From assembly GCF_014645495.1 (NCBI RefSeq), contig NZ_BMLV01000002.1, positions 177,191 to 241,190 of the forward strand: a stretch of 64,000 nt of DNA, read 5' to 3'. How positions within the stretch are numbered: the first letter of the stretch is position 1; every line of letters begins with the position of its first letter. Positions 23,317-33,252 of the stretch are shown here, piece by piece. A program made the translations under genes and the position numbers. This stretch comes from Cloacibacterium rupense. GTDB taxonomy: Bacteria; Bacteroidota; Bacteroidia; Flavobacteriales; Weeksellaceae. The notes beneath the pieces were generated by a model. The model saw nothing but the letters and a program-made list of their open reading frames with translations, was not told the DNA's origin and did no database searches.

Positions 23317-24921
23317 TTAGATTTGTGGACCTGCCGCTACTAATCTTTTACCTTCTTCTGTATCTGTATATTGCTCAAAGTTCGCAATGTATTTAGCAGC
23401 TAAAGATTTTGCTTTTTCTTCCCATTCTGCTGGGCTTGCATAGGTATCTCTAGGGTCTAAAATTCCTTCAGAAACTTTTGGTAATGAAGTAGGAATTTCT
23501 AAATTCATTACAGGAACTACTGTTTTAGGAGCGTTATCAATAGAACCATCTATGATTGCATCTATGATTGCTCTAGTGTCTTTAAGAGAAATTCTCTTAC
23601 CTGTACCATTCCAACCGGTGTTTACTAAATATGCTTTAGCACCATGTTCTTTCATTTTACCGATTAATGTTTTAGAATACATTGTAGGGTGTAATGTAAG
23701 GAACGCCTCGCCAAATGCTGGAGAGAAAGATGGTGTAGGTTCTGTAATACCTCTCTCTGTACCTGCTAATTTAGAAGTGTAACCACAAAGGAAGTGGTAT
23801 TGTGCTTGGTCATCATTCAACACAGAAACTGGAGGCAATACTCCGAATGCGTCTGCTGATAAATAAACGATTTTTTTAGCGTGACCTGCTTTAGAAGGAA
23901 GTACAATTTTGTTGATATGATAAATTGGGTAAGAAACTCTAGTATTTTCTGTAATAGAACCATCTTTGTAGTCTATCTCACCATATTCATTTACCACTAC
24001 GTTTTCTAATAAAGCATCTCTTTTGATAGCTCTGAAGATGTCTGGTTCTTTTTCTTCTGTTAAATCAATTACTTTTGCATAGCAACCTCCTTCGTAGTTG
24101 AAAACTCCATTATCATCCCAACCGTGCTCATCATCACCAATTAGATATCTTTTTGGGTCTGCAGAAAGTGTAGTTTTACCAGTACCAGAAAGTCCGAAGA
24201 ATAATGCTACATCACCAGCTTCTCCTACGTTTGCAGAGCAGTGCATAGAAGCCATTCCTTTAAGTGGTAAATAGTAGTTCATCATCGCAAACATACCTTT
24301 TTTCATTTCACCACCGTACCAAGTACCACCAATGATTTGAATTTTTTCAGTAAGGTTAAACATAACAAAGTTTTCAGAATTCAAACCTTGTTTTTCCCAT
24401 TCTGGGTTAGTCGTTTTAGAACCGTTCATTACTACGAAATCTGGTTCACCGAAGTTCTCTAATTCGTGGATAGATGGTCTAATAAACATATTAGTCACGA
24501 AATGTGCTTGCCAAGCAACTTCCATCACAAATCTTACTTTAAGTCTTGTATCTGGATTAGTACCACAAAAAGCATCTACAACATATAGTCTTTTAGAAGT
24601 AGATAATTGTTCCAAAACTAGAGTTTTACAGCTCGCAAAAATTTCTGGTGTTGTTGGGAAATTTACTTTTCCATCCCAACAAATAGTGTCTTTAGTAACA
24701 TCATCTAATACTATATATCTATCTTTAGGAGATCTTCCTGTAAATATACCCGTTTTAACCGCAACTGCACCAGATTCAGTAACCGCACCTTTTTCAAAAC
24801 CTTTGTTTTTAGCAGACATTTCTGCCTGAAAAAGCTCTTCATAACTTGGATTGTACACTACTTCATGATAACCTGTGATTCCTAAATCATGTAGCTCTTG
24901 GATAATTTTTAAATTTTTCAT
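23317..24921 (-). CDS. pckA: Phosphoenolpyruvate carboxykinase (ATP)
   Basis: A 534-residue enzyme that converts oxaloacetate and ATP to phosphoenolpyruvate, CO2 and ADP; the first committed step of gluconeogenesis. Recognisable are [22 protein letters not shown], the P-loop [15 protein letters not shown] (about residues 240-254), [22 protein letters not shown] and TRVSYPI. The P-loop and metal-binding residues identify the ATP-type rather than the GTP-type enzyme. Length is normal. It has its own -7 box and terminator. Confidence 0.97.
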   Translation of the reverse strand: MKNLKIIQELHDLGITGYHEVVYNPSYEELFQAEMSAKNKGFEKGAVTESGAVAVKTGIFTGRSPKDRYIVLDDVTKDTICWDGKVNFPTTPEIFASCKTLVLEQLSTSKRLYVVDAFCGTNPDTRLKVRFVMEVAWQAHFVTNMFIRPSIHELENFGEPDFVVMNGSKTTNPEWEKQGLNSENFVMFNLTEKIQIIGGTWYGGEMKKGMFAMMNYYLPLKGMASMHCSANVGEAGDVALFFGLSGTGKTTLSADPKRYLIGDDEHGWDDNGVFNYEGGCYAKVIDLTEEKEPDIFRAIKRDALLENVVVNEYGEIDYKDGSITENTRVSYPIYHINKIVLPSKAGHAKKIVYLSADAFGVLPPVSVLNDDQAQYHFLCGYTSKLAGTERGITEPTPSFSPAFGEAFLTLHPTMYSKTLIGKMKEHGAKAYLVNTGWNGTGKRISLKDTRAIIDAIIDGSIDNAPKTVVPVMNLEIPTSLPKVSEGILDPRDTYASPAEWEEKAKSLAAKYIANFEQYTDTEEGKRLVAAGPQI

Positions 24922-24963
24922 AGTAAAAAAAATTTTATTAATGATTCTTATTTTTTTGCTTTA

Positions 24964-24971
24964 CAAAATTA
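24964..24971 (-). promoter_or_regulatory. -7 box of pckA
   Basis: On the minus strand TAATTTTG fits TAnnTTTG, 43 bases upstream of the ATG. Confidence 0.55.
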
Positions 24972-25047
24972 CGCAATGTATGCTGTTTTAGCGATTTATA
25001 GGCAATGATATAAATCACTAATTCAATATTTCACAACACACTGTAAA

Positions 25048-25950
25048 TCAATCAATTAAATCTTTCCACTCAAAAATATTGTGAAAATTCTTGGTTAAAA
25101 AATAGTTTTTATAATCCCCAAATTTTGAAGCTAAAACGAAATCGCCTCCCCACGCACCTAAACTTTTTACAAAACTAGGACAGTCTTCAAAGTATTTTTG
25201 TTTTACAGTTTCTACTTGTAAAAAATGGCTCAAATTCTCCTCGTGTAGGGTCATTAAGTCTGAAAATTCATTTAATTTTTCACAGTTTAAAACTTGTTTT
25301 GTAATTTCTGAAAACTGATTTTTTAAAGATATAGATTTTTCTCGAGACCTAAAAGCGTTTATTCCCTCTCTGCTATTTTGCTTTTGATTCAAATGAATCA
25401 ATATAAGCTCGTCGGCAAATTTTGGTTGAAAGGTAATCTTTTCTATATATCTAGGATTATTTTGGTAAAGGATTGCAGATTTCTCTTGAGCTACAGCTAT
25501 ATCATATCCACTCCCTCCCAATGAAATTTCATTGAGCAAATAAGCATCAATCCCTGCAAAAACGGCTAGATTATTCATTAAAGTAGAGCTGCTCCCAAGT
25601 CCGAAATTTCCGGGAAACTGAAGATTGGTTTTTATTCTGTAAGTAGAATTACTTTGTAACCTTTGGTCTGATAAATTTTGAACATTTTGTAAAACCTGAA
25701 GAATAAACTGAGCATTATCTGGCAAATTAGTCTCTATAATTGTCCAACTATCATAATCAATAATGGCATGAAGCCAAGATATATTTTCGTGTAAAGCTTC
25801 CCAAAAAATAAGCGATTTATTATCTTCTATTTCTTCCCAATAAAAATCTTGTCCTAACTTAGTAGGAACTGCCAAAGCCAATGCTCCATCTAAGACAAAG
25901 TATTCTGAGGTAATTAATAATTTTCCGGGAGAGAAGACGTGATTTTCCAA
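25048..25950 (-). CDS. GYDIA-type GHMP family kinase
   Basis: About 300 residues. The GHMP kinase fold is indicated by the N-terminal FSPGKLLITSEYFVLDGALALAVP, the glycine/serine-rich ATP-binding motif GNFGLGSSSTLMNN and the segment GGSGYDIAVAQE, from which this Bacteroidota subgroup takes its name. GHMP kinases phosphorylate small alcohols such as mevalonate, phosphomevalonate or homoserine; this subgroup is usually seen in mevalonate-pathway organisms, but its substrate is not established. The frame is open to a TTG at 25968, which lies in a TATTTTTG promoter box. The TTG at 25950 gives MENHVFSPGKLL, closer to the usual N-terminus, and is taken as start. Confidence 0.85.
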   Translation of the reverse strand: MENHVFSPGKLLITSEYFVLDGALALAVPTKLGQDFYWEEIEDNKSLIFWEALHENISWLHAIIDYDSWTIIETNLPDNAQFILQVLQNVQNLSDQRLQSNSTYRIKTNLQFPGNFGLGSSSTLMNNLAVFAGIDAYLLNEISLGGSGYDIAVAQEKSAILYQNNPRYIEKITFQPKFADELILIHLNQKQNSREGINAFRSREKSISLKNQFSEITKQVLNCEKLNEFSDLMTLHEENLSHFLQVETVKQKYFEDCPSFVKSLGAWGGDFVLASKFGDYKNYFLTKNFHNIFEWKDLID

Positions 25951-25965
25951 AACTCTAATTTTTAA

Positions 25966-25973
25966 CAAAAATA
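25966..25973 (-). promoter_or_regulatory. Candidate -7 box of the GHMP kinase gene
   Basis: On the minus strand TATTTTTG fits TAnnTTTG and lies immediately after the fabD terminator. It contains the TTG at 25968, which is therefore unlikely to be the start codon. Confidence 0.5.
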
Positions 25974-26000
25974 AAAAAAGTCACAACAAATTGTGACTTT
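25971..26000 (-). terminator. Terminator of fabD
   Basis: AAAGTCACAA (25977-25986) pairs perfectly with TTGTGACTTT (25991-26000) around a 4-base loop. A T run follows on the minus strand. Confidence 0.88.
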
Positions 26001-26004
26001 ATCC

Positions 26005-26880
26005 TTATATAGCAGAAGAAATTGTAACTTCTGAATTTATTTTCTTAATGAGGCCTTGCAAGGTCTTACCAGGACCAACTTCTACGAAGCTTGTTGCTCC
26101 ATCTTTTATCATATTCTGTACAGACTGCGTCCACTTAACAGGTCCTGTAAGCTGTGCAATTAGATTTTTTTTAATCTCATCAGGATTAGAGATTGCAGTT
26201 GTAGTAATGTTTTGATAAACTGGCAAAGTCGCTTTTCTAAATTTTGCCTTTTCTATCGCTGCTGCTAATCTTTCCTGAGCGGGTTGCATCAAAGGAGAAT
26301 GGAAAGCTCCGTTTACAGGGAGAATCAAGGCTCTTTTTGCACCAGCCGCTTTCAAGGCTTCACAAGCTTTTTCTACAGCGATTGTTTCACCTGAAATCAC
26401 CAATTGCCCAGGGCAGTTGTAATTTGCAGGAACCACTATACCTTCAATAGAAGCACAAATTTGTTCTACTTTTTCGTCTTCTAAGCCCAAAATAGCTGCC
26501 ATAGAAGAAGGGTTAATATCACAAGCTTCTTGCATTGCCTGCGCTCTTTCTGAAACTAATTTTAAACCATCTTCGAAAGATAAAACTCCATTGGCTACCA
26601 AAGCAGAGAATTCTCCTAAAGAGTGGCCAGCTACCATCTGAGCTCCTGTACCATCTATTGCTTTTACCGCAGCAACAGAATGTATAAAAATTGCTGGCTG
26701 AGTAACTTTTGTTTTTTTCAAATCTTCATCTGATCCTTCAAACATTATTTTTAGAATATCAAATCCTAAAATGTCATTACTGAAATCCATTAAATCTTTG
26801 ATATCTTTTCTACTGTCGTATAATTCTTTGCCCATTCCTACGAACTGAGAACCTTGACCAGGAAATACAAGTGCTTTCAT
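26005..26880 (-). CDS. fabD: Malonyl-CoA:ACP transacylase
   Basis: A 291-residue enzyme that moves malonyl from CoA to acyl carrier protein for fatty acid synthesis. The N-terminus ALVFPGQGSQFVGMG and the nucleophile motif GHSLGE with Ser87 are visible; the active-site His lies in the segment NGAFHSPLM, and the C-terminal VEVGPGKTLQGL is typical. Length is normal. Here it is not in a fab cluster: it stands between a LysM protein gene and a GHMP kinase gene, with its own terminator. The leader directly before the ATG contains a 12-base palindrome (26881-26892) and a small hairpin (26903-26919). Confidence 0.96.
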   Translation of the reverse strand: MKALVFPGQGSQFVGMGKELYDSRKDIKDLMDFSNDILGFDILKIMFEGSDEDLKKTKVTQPAIFIHSVAAVKAIDGTGAQMVAGHSLGEFSALVANGVLSFEDGLKLVSERAQAMQEACDINPSSMAAILGLEDEKVEQICASIEGIVVPANYNCPGQLVISGETIAVEKACEALKAAGAKRALILPVNGAFHSPLMQPAQERLAAAIEKAKFRKATLPVYQNITTTAISNPDEIKKNLIAQLTGPVKWTQSVQNMIKDGATSFVEVGPGKTLQGLIKKINSEVTISSAI

Positions 26881-26919
26881 ACAATTAATTGTGTTTTTTT
26901 GCAGGAACCTTTTGTTCCT
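26881..26919 (-). promoter_or_regulatory. fabD leader with palindrome and hairpin
   Basis: ACAATTAATTGT (26881-26892) is a perfect palindrome that touches the fabD start codon. AGGAAC/GTTCCT (26903-26908 with 26914-26919) can form a hairpin. No T run follows, so it is not a terminator; a role in translation or regulation is possible but unproven. Confidence 0.35.
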
Positions 26920-26945
26920 AATTTAAGATATTTATTATTAGTTTT

Positions 26946-28871
26946 TTATGGAATAAGTCTTACCACTCTACAGCCCGTATTTACATAAGCACCTTCTTTG
27001 CTTTTCACATATTCGAATTTTGTGGCCAACTGAGTTTGAGTTTTACTCATCTGTTTGAAAAGTTCACCTTTGCTATTTTCTCTACTCAAAATATCGTTTA
27101 CTACATCAAAACCAATAATAGCATATTTAGAAGGTGTTTTACAATATAATTTTTTATAAGTTGCTAGAATTTCTTTTTCAAAAGATCCATCTGTATTTAT
27201 TTTTCTATCCATCAGATAAACCAAATTGGCTTTTCTAAGGCTTTCCTCTTCTTTATCAAAAACACTGTGATAATACATACTGAATGCTTTAACCCCAGTT
27301 GTTTCAGAAGATAGAGACATCATTCTTTGTGCAAATTCATTCCCTAGATTTTCTTCTTTAGACGCTAATATGGCCATTACTGGAGCACTTTGTCCGGTCA
27401 TCATGTTCGTGTCTAGTTGAATTTCTGCCGCAGAGTTTACAATAATGATATTAGAATTTTTTAATTGCTTTTTTATATTATTCTTAATATAGTTTGCATT
27501 TTGGCTATCGTTATCCGCTACTATATATATTTTTTGATCAGAATATGCCTGCAAAACTTCTTTTACAATTCTATCTGCAAAAACCTCTTCGTCTGTTTCT
27601 GTAATCACTAAATTATTAAAATTTCTCAACTCTGGCGAGTTTGCAAAAGGCGCAACAACTGGTATTTTTTTAGATTTTACATAATCTAAAACATCCAATA
27701 CATTAGATTTAAAAAATGGACCAATAATTAAATCTGTATTCTCTTGATTAATCTGACTTAATGAATTTCTAAAAGAACTTTCGCTACCTGCATCTACTAC
27801 TTTAATTTCTAATTTTTGCCCTGAACTAGCATTTCTTTCTATGGCCAATTTAGCGCCAGTTAAAAAATCAGTTGCCATACTTCTGTACTTAGAATCACTA
27901 GCTTCAAAACCAAAAGGCAACATCAAAATTACGTTGAGCGCTCCTTCATTTTTCTTAACATAAGCAGATTCTAATTTTTTAACTTTTAATACCATTCCTG
28001 TTTTTAGACCATCTGTAACTCTCGGATTCATTGCAATTAATTGGTCTAAAGTTATCCCGAATTTATTCAAAATTCCGAAAACAGTATCTCCATCTTGTAC
28101 AGTGTAGGTTTGATATTCATCTTCTTGAGAGACTGATGCTTGCTTAGCCGGTTTGTTATCATCTTGCAAAGCAACCGTCTCTTTAACTGATGAATTAGAA
28201 TTTACAGATTTTTTTACTTTGATTACAGCTCCCGGTTGAAGACCCTTCTCCTCTAAACCTGGATTCATCTCAAACAAATCTTTCTGAGAAATCCCAAAAT
28301 TCTTGGTAATTTTATAGTAATTATCTTTAGGTTGAATAACGTATGAACTATCATCAACATTAGATTTTTCTGTAGAAGCATCTACTTTCGGAGTGTCTGC
28401 TATAGGAGCTGGAATGGTAACCGCAAAGTTTCTATTGAATGCATTTTTGTCTGCATATTTTTTCACATTTTCTGCTGGTAATGTCACTTCATCCCCGATT
28501 TTCAGATGTGAATCTAATTCTGGATTCAATTTTCTAAGGTCAGCTTCTGCAATATGATATTGCTTGGTAATTCCGTAAATCGTTTGCTTCGGTTGCAAAA
28601 CTATTTTAGTTACATTACCAGATAGAGAAACTGAAGGCTTTTCAGTAGTTTTAGGTTTTTCCTCTGCTCTTTTACTTACAACAAGAACATCACCTATATT
28701 AAGTTTACCATCTTTAACCTTTGGGTTTAACCTATAAAGTTCATCTATAGATATTCCGTATTTTTTTGATATACTGTATGGATTTTCCTTAGCTACTACG
28801 GTATGAGTCTTCTGTGCGAAAACCATCAAAACAGATAATAAAAAAGTAAATATCAGAAGTTTTTTCATCAT
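26946..28871 (-). CDS. LysM-domain protein with periplasmic-binding-like domain
   Basis: A 641-residue exported protein. After a signal peptide (about 1-19, ending FAQ) there are four LysM peptidoglycan-binding modules (about 22-66, 87-133, 172-220 and 251-298) with the usual YSISKKYGISIDELYRLNP-type pattern, then a type 1 periplasmic-binding-like domain (about 308-641; LNVILMLPFGF, DLIIGPFFKSN, KKIPVVAPFANS). This architecture is common in flavobacteria and suggests a cell-wall-attached protein with a ligand-binding fold related to amino-acid receptors (LivJ-like) or to LpoA. Ligand and function are unknown; a role in wall synthesis or sensing is inference. Confidence 0.85.
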   Translation of the reverse strand: MMKKLLIFTFLLSVLMVFAQKTHTVVAKENPYSISKKYGISIDELYRLNPKVKDGKLNIGDVLVVSKRAEEKPKTTEKPSVSLSGNVTKIVLQPKQTIYGITKQYHIAEADLRKLNPELDSHLKIGDEVTLPAENVKKYADKNAFNRNFAVTIPAPIADTPKVDASTEKSNVDDSSYVIQPKDNYYKITKNFGISQKDLFEMNPGLEEKGLQPGAVIKVKKSVNSNSSVKETVALQDDNKPAKQASVSQEDEYQTYTVQDGDTVFGILNKFGITLDQLIAMNPRVTDGLKTGMVLKVKKLESAYVKKNEGALNVILMLPFGFEASDSKYRSMATDFLTGAKLAIERNASSGQKLEIKVVDAGSESSFRNSLSQINQENTDLIIGPFFKSNVLDVLDYVKSKKIPVVAPFANSPELRNFNNLVITETDEEVFADRIVKEVLQAYSDQKIYIVADNDSQNANYIKNNIKKQLKNSNIIIVNSAAEIQLDTNMMTGQSAPVMAILASKEENLGNEFAQRMMSLSSETTGVKAFSMYYHSVFDKEEESLRKANLVYLMDRKINTDGSFEKEILATYKKLYCKTPSKYAIIGFDVVNDILSRENSKGELFKQMSKTQTQLATKFEYVKSKEGAYVNTGCRVVRLIP

Positions 28872-28885
28872 TTTTAAATAAAGTA

Positions 28886-28893
28886 CAAAAATA
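28886..28893 (-). promoter_or_regulatory. -7 box of the LysM gene
   Basis: On the minus strand TATTTTTG fits TAnnTTTG, 15 bases before the ATG at 28871, and lies inside the short gap after bshC. Confidence 0.55.
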
Positions 28894-28904
28894 CTGCTTT
28901 CTGT

Positions 28905-30473
28905 TTAATTTTGCATTAAAATTAACACCGAATTATCAACATCCATTTCTTGGTAACAATTTTCAAGCCATTGTGAACCATTTTCAGCAAAAAAATTGCT
29001 AAAATTAATTACTCTTTCTTGCCAATTTCCAGATGGATGAATTTCATAATATAAAGTCTGTAAATAGTTGATATGGTCAGATTGTTTTATTTTTTCGGCT
29101 CTTAGAAGGCGTTTTCTCATTCTTTGGAAACTTTTCAACTGCCTTGTTTCTTCAGCTTCTACTAAATTTCTAAAAGTTTTATCCGTAATTGCCGCTTTTT
29201 CTTTCAACTCATCAAACTGATTTTTTAGAAGCAATTCTCTTTCGTCAATTAAAAGTTTCAGCGCTGAATTTTGCAACAACTTTTCATTTAATTTGGCTTG
29301 AAAATCTCCGAAAAAACACTCCATGTCCATTCCTGATTTTTCTATTTTTTTCAAAGTTTTATCTTTCAAAAAAAGCATAGAATTCCTAGGAATAAGAATA
29401 GGAAACGGCAGTTTAAAATGCTCAAAAACATCGGGCATTTCTAGCCAATACATAATTTCTGCGTTTCCGCCAATATACGCCACATTTGGCAAGACTTTTT
29501 CCTGAAAAACGGGTCTTAACAAAGCATTGGGAGACACTTTAGACCAATCTTTAGAAATTTCATCAAACGAAATTTCGTTATTTTTATCTACAATTTCAAA
29601 ATTATCCTCTTTAGCCGAAATTCTATCTCTGGTTTCACTTAAATAAAACAGATTAATTTCCCTAGGATTTACCTGAACTTTGCCATATTTCTCTGTTAAA
29701 AATTTAATGTTTTTTTGAGAAAAATGATACGTAACTTGATTTTTGAGTTCGTCTGAAAAAATATCCGCCATTTGATTTTTTAGTGCAGCATCATCTCCAT
29801 CAATCATCAATAAGCCATATTCAGCAAAAAGTTCTTGAACCAAATTTCTAGTTGCTTCGGTAAGCGTTTTCCCCTTTTGATAAGATTTTTTCATCAAAAG
29901 AATAAGTTGTGTCCCAAAAACATCGTCCTTAAATTCTTTTTCAAATTCGTCAATAAATGAAATATCTTCTATGACAATTCTGCCAACAGCACCACCAGAT
30001 TGACCTTTGATTTGGTAAATATTTTGTTCGGTTTTAAAATGGTTAATTTCTTCGAAATCGTGATCTTCTGTTGCCATCCAAAATACAGGAACAAAATTTT
30101 TATCTGAATTTTGATTGAGAAAATCTGCCGTTTTAATGGTTTGCAAAATTTTATAAACAAAAAAAGCAGGGCCAGAAAATAGATTCAACTGATGACCTGT
30201 AACTATTGTAAAAGTGTTTTCCTGAGAAAGTAAATTGATGTTATCTACCTGTTTTTGAGATAATTTCAATTCTTTCAATTGTTGGCTAAAAACTTCAACC
30301 AAAATGTTTCTTTGGTCTAGAGAAAAAGATTTTGATTTTTCTTCTGCTTTAGAAAAAACATTAGACAAAGAAAATTGATAAGATGCAAACTGTGGAATTT
30401 CTAGATTCAGAAAATCCTTAATCAATTGAGGAATACTTCCAATATTTTGAAATGGAATTTTAGATTTCAACAT
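28905..30473 (-). CDS. bshC: Bacillithiol biosynthesis cysteine-adding enzyme BshC
   Basis: A 522-residue protein with the BshC pattern: a Rossmann-like core with FTIVTGHQLNLFSGPAFFVYK and VPVFWMATEDHDFEEINHF, AYIGGNAEIMYWLEM later, and a C-terminal coiled coil (about 380-470). BshC is thought to attach cysteine to glucosamine-malate in the last step of bacillithiol synthesis; its presence predicts bacillithiol as the low-molecular-weight thiol of this organism. The partner genes bshA and bshB are not in the window. The gene follows the putative porin gene with a 9-base gap. Confidence 0.94.
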   Translation of the reverse strand: MLKSKIPFQNIGSIPQLIKDFLNLEIPQFASYQFSLSNVFSKAEEKSKSFSLDQRNILVEVFSQQLKELKLSQKQVDNINLLSQENTFTIVTGHQLNLFSGPAFFVYKILQTIKTADFLNQNSDKNFVPVFWMATEDHDFEEINHFKTEQNIYQIKGQSGGAVGRIVIEDISFIDEFEKEFKDDVFGTQLILLMKKSYQKGKTLTEATRNLVQELFAEYGLLMIDGDDAALKNQMADIFSDELKNQVTYHFSQKNIKFLTEKYGKVQVNPREINLFYLSETRDRISAKEDNFEIVDKNNEISFDEISKDWSKVSPNALLRPVFQEKVLPNVAYIGGNAEIMYWLEMPDVFEHFKLPFPILIPRNSMLFLKDKTLKKIEKSGMDMECFFGDFQAKLNEKLLQNSALKLLIDERELLLKNQFDELKEKAAITDKTFRNLVEAEETRQLKSFQRMRKRLLRAEKIKQSDHINYLQTLYYEIHPSGNWQERVINFSNFFAENGSQWLENCYQEMDVDNSVLILMQN

Positions 30474-30482
30474 CAGGCAAAA

Positions 30483-32408
30483 TTAATGAAATATATACCA
30501 AACGACTCCCAAATTTAATCGAAAATCATAAATAGGATAATTAGGCGCTGTAAATGATTTGTTTTTCATAAACGTAGTATTAAAATGCTGCGCTTCTGCA
30601 AAAATCATCATCGTTTTTACTTTTAAATTGAAATAAGCATCTGCAATGGGCTGTCCACCAATAGAAGTTCCGCTATTAGAAAGCACAAACTCATTAAGCA
30701 CCGGGAAATAATCTCTAGATTTGAATTTGCTAAAATAGTACACTTTAATTCCAGTTTGGATTTCTGCAGCATTTTTAAACGCCTTTGATTGATAAAAAAC
30801 ATTTAATCTTCCCACAAAATTAGGCATCGGCAAGAGTTCTTTTTGTGACAATACACTCTGGAAAAGCAATTTGGTGTTGAATTTTAGTTTCCAGTATTTC
30901 AAAGTTGCTTCACCACCAATCTGAGAAACATTTACGGTTTCTGAACTTTGCTCCGGAAGAAAATCTGTACCGAAATATGCAAAATTATCAATCCTGAAAT
31001 AATTGGCAAAAACAGAACTTTCGAACCATTTTAAATTGACTTTGCCCCCAATTTCAGTAATGTTTTGGTTCTTCGCATTGCTAAAATTGTAATTAAAATC
31101 TTGATAAAAAGAAGGATTCATCAAATAATTAAAACTAGGAATGGCCGACTGAAAATTGACATGCGCGTCTAAAACATAGTCTTTAATAGGCTCTAATTTC
31201 AATAAATTCTCTGACCTAAGATAGTTCCCAAAAGATTTTCCATTAGAATATTCTAAGAAAGATTTTACATCTACTTTGTCCCAAAGCTTTATTTCTAAAT
31301 TTCCTACTGCTCCTAGTCTGTTTTCTTTATTTTCAGTAGGAATTACTACACCAACAGCAGCAGGAAGTGCTCTATCTGTACCCAAATTAATCAATTGATG
31401 TCTAAAGCCTGCATCTAATTTGAATGTTTTTTTATCAAAAACCAAACTTACGGTATTGCTTAGATTTTTAGAAAATTTATAGGTATAAGTATCAAATTTA
31501 CTCACATAAGGACTTGAATAAAAACTTTCTGCAGAAGATTGCAAAAATCGATATTTATTGGTCTGTTGAAATAGAGTGTGCCTCAACTTGAAAGGATACT
31601 TTTCTGAATTAACAAATTGAAACTCTTGAGAAAAATAATATCTTCTGCTAGAAAACCTAGAGTCTGAAGAATTAAGATTTACGGATAAGTTTTGTCTGTT
31701 ATTAAATCTACTGTCATCTCCTAAAAACAGACTTACATCTTCTATCCCAGCACTTTCTTCATTATTTACATTTTGATGAATGTAGTGGGTATAAAATTGA
31801 TATCTATTATTTTTAGAATTAAAACGAGAAGAGAATGTGACATGATTAGAAGAAGCCAAACTTCTGCGATACAATCCCTCTGAGCGAAGCCCCATATACT
31901 CTACTGCAAAATTGAAATTTTTTCCTACATTTTGAGTATATGTTGTAGTAAGTGCAGCGCCTTGTTTCATGGCATTATGATACACAAAAGAAGTAGTAGG
32001 TGTTTTTACATCATAGTACTTCACATCATCTATCCCTACAATAAAATGTGATTTATTGGTGGGCAGCAATGCTAAATTTTGTTCTTTATTGACCGAAAAA
32101 ACCAAATCTTGAAATCCAGAACCTATGTTAGCAAATTGAATTTTCCCAAAATTGTCTCTATTATTAAATTGAGAAAATTGGTATGATTTATCTGTAGTAA
32201 AAACAGTATCGAAAGGTTTTTTCTCTGAAAACTGAGTGTAGTGCAAATAGTCTGTAAATTTTGGTTTAAATATTTTAACAGAATCTCTACCACCTTTATC
32301 TACTACTAAGGTGTCTGATTGGGATGTTTTATTCACCCTTTCATTTTTTATTATTTGCGCACCTGCAAAATTTACCGATAAAAATATGATTAAAAAAATA
32401 TATCTCAT
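30483..32408 (-). CDS. Putative outer-membrane porin (Porin_10 type)
   Basis: A 641-residue protein with a signal peptide (about 1-17, ending FAGA) and a long mature part of alternating strands, rich in aromatic residues and Asn/Ser turns (YFSQEFQFVNS, LSNTVSLVFDKKTF, TEIGGKVNLKWF), ending in VVWYIFH. This matches the 'putative porin' family of Bacteroidota. Substrate unknown. It shares a promoter region with the divergent gene at 32512 and is followed by bshC after 9 bases, so a joint transcript is likely. Confidence 0.82.
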   Translation of the reverse strand: MRYIFLIIFLSVNFAGAQIIKNERVNKTSQSDTLVVDKGGRDSVKIFKPKFTDYLHYTQFSEKKPFDTVFTTDKSYQFSQFNNRDNFGKIQFANIGSGFQDLVFSVNKEQNLALLPTNKSHFIVGIDDVKYYDVKTPTTSFVYHNAMKQGAALTTTYTQNVGKNFNFAVEYMGLRSEGLYRRSLASSNHVTFSSRFNSKNNRYQFYTHYIHQNVNNEESAGIEDVSLFLGDDSRFNNRQNLSVNLNSSDSRFSSRRYYFSQEFQFVNSEKYPFKLRHTLFQQTNKYRFLQSSAESFYSSPYVSKFDTYTYKFSKNLSNTVSLVFDKKTFKLDAGFRHQLINLGTDRALPAAVGVVIPTENKENRLGAVGNLEIKLWDKVDVKSFLEYSNGKSFGNYLRSENLLKLEPIKDYVLDAHVNFQSAIPSFNYLMNPSFYQDFNYNFSNAKNQNITEIGGKVNLKWFESSVFANYFRIDNFAYFGTDFLPEQSSETVNVSQIGGEATLKYWKLKFNTKLLFQSVLSQKELLPMPNFVGRLNVFYQSKAFKNAAEIQTGIKVYYFSKFKSRDYFPVLNEFVLSNSGTSIGGQPIADAYFNLKVKTMMIFAEAQHFNTTFMKNKSFTAPNYPIYDFRLNLGVVWYIFH

Positions 32409-32425
32409 TATGAAATTTTGAACTA

Positions 32426-32433
32426 CAAAAGTA
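32426..32433 (-). promoter_or_regulatory. -7 box of the porin-bshC unit
   Basis: On the minus strand TACTTTTG fits TAnnTTTG, 18 bases before the ATG at 32408. Confidence 0.6.
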
Positions 32434-32511
32434 AAAAAGATAAATAATTAATACTAAATAAATATTTTATTTCATCAAGAATTTTATACTTTTATAAAAT
32501 AAATTTAAAAA

Positions 32512-33198
32512 ATGAAAAAAATTGTTTTATTAGTAATGATTATTCCAAATTTTTATTTTTCGCAAATAAAAACGGAGCTGGAGGTATTTGGCAATTCTAG
32601 AGGGAGTGTTTTTGACGCGAGTAATCAATTATTTAAATCTTATAACGGAATAGACGGTTCTCCATATATTGATGAATTTTTCCACCCAATAACCATAGAA
32701 GGGTATAGTAAAAACCTGCCATCTGTAAGATATAATGCATATGAGGATGAAATGGAATTTAAAGTAAATAATGACATACAGTTTGTTACCAAACAAAATA
32801 ATCTTAGGATGAAATTTGTAGATAACAGAATCATATATTTTTTAACAAAATATCAGTATGACAACAAAGACATTAATGGATATCTTGTAGAATTAATTGG
32901 AAATGGGAAATACAAATTATACAAAAAAGAAAAAATACAAGTGGTAGAATATAATAACAATACTACTAATACTTATTTAAAGGGGAAAAACCCATACTTT
33001 GAAAGAGAGAAAGATGTATATTTAATAAATGACAATGGAGTTTATAAAAAAGTTCCTAAAAATACTAAAGATTTAATCTATCTCCTAAACCTTTCTAATG
33101 ATGAAAGTAAAATTCTAGAATTTGCGAAGCAAAAGAAGATCAATCTTAAAAATGAAAACGACCAAATACAAATAATAAATTTTATTAATGGTCTGTAA
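32512..33198 (+). CDS. Exported protein of unknown function
   Basis: A 228-residue protein with a signal peptide (about 1-17, ending YFSQ). The mature part has a beta-rich middle (FVDNRIIYFLTKYQYDNKDI, YLVELIGNGKYKLYKKEK) and a helical C-terminus (KILEFAKQKKINLKNEN). I recognise no named domain. The composition (rich in Asn, Lys, Tyr) is usual for small secreted flavobacterial proteins. It is a single gene, divergent from the porin, and ends at a terminator shared with susD-1. Confidence 0.65.
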   Translation: MKKIVLLVMIIPNFYFSQIKTELEVFGNSRGSVFDASNQLFKSYNGIDGSPYIDEFFHPITIEGYSKNLPSVRYNAYEDEMEFKVNNDIQFVTKQNNLRMKFVDNRIIYFLTKYQYDNKDINGYLVELIGNGKYKLYKKEKIQVVEYNNNTTNTYLKGKNPYFEREKDVYLINDNGVYKKVPKNTKDLIYLLNLSNDESKILEFAKQKKINLKNENDQIQIINFINGL

Positions 33199-33201
33199 TA
33201 A

Positions 33202-33226
33202 AAAACGCCTCAGATTGAGGCGTTTT
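33202..33226. terminator. Bidirectional terminator between the unknown gene and susD-1
   Basis: A perfect 11-bp stem (33202-33212 with 33216-33226; arms AAAACGCCTCA/TGAGGCGTTTT) and a 3-base loop lie between two converging genes, with T-rich ends in both directions. Confidence 0.88.
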
Positions 33227-33252
33227 CTATTGTAATATTCTTTGTGAAAATA

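Noticed and set aside
26903..26919. Hairpin before fabD as a terminator of the LysM gene
   Set aside because: The stem is short and no T run follows on the minus strand.
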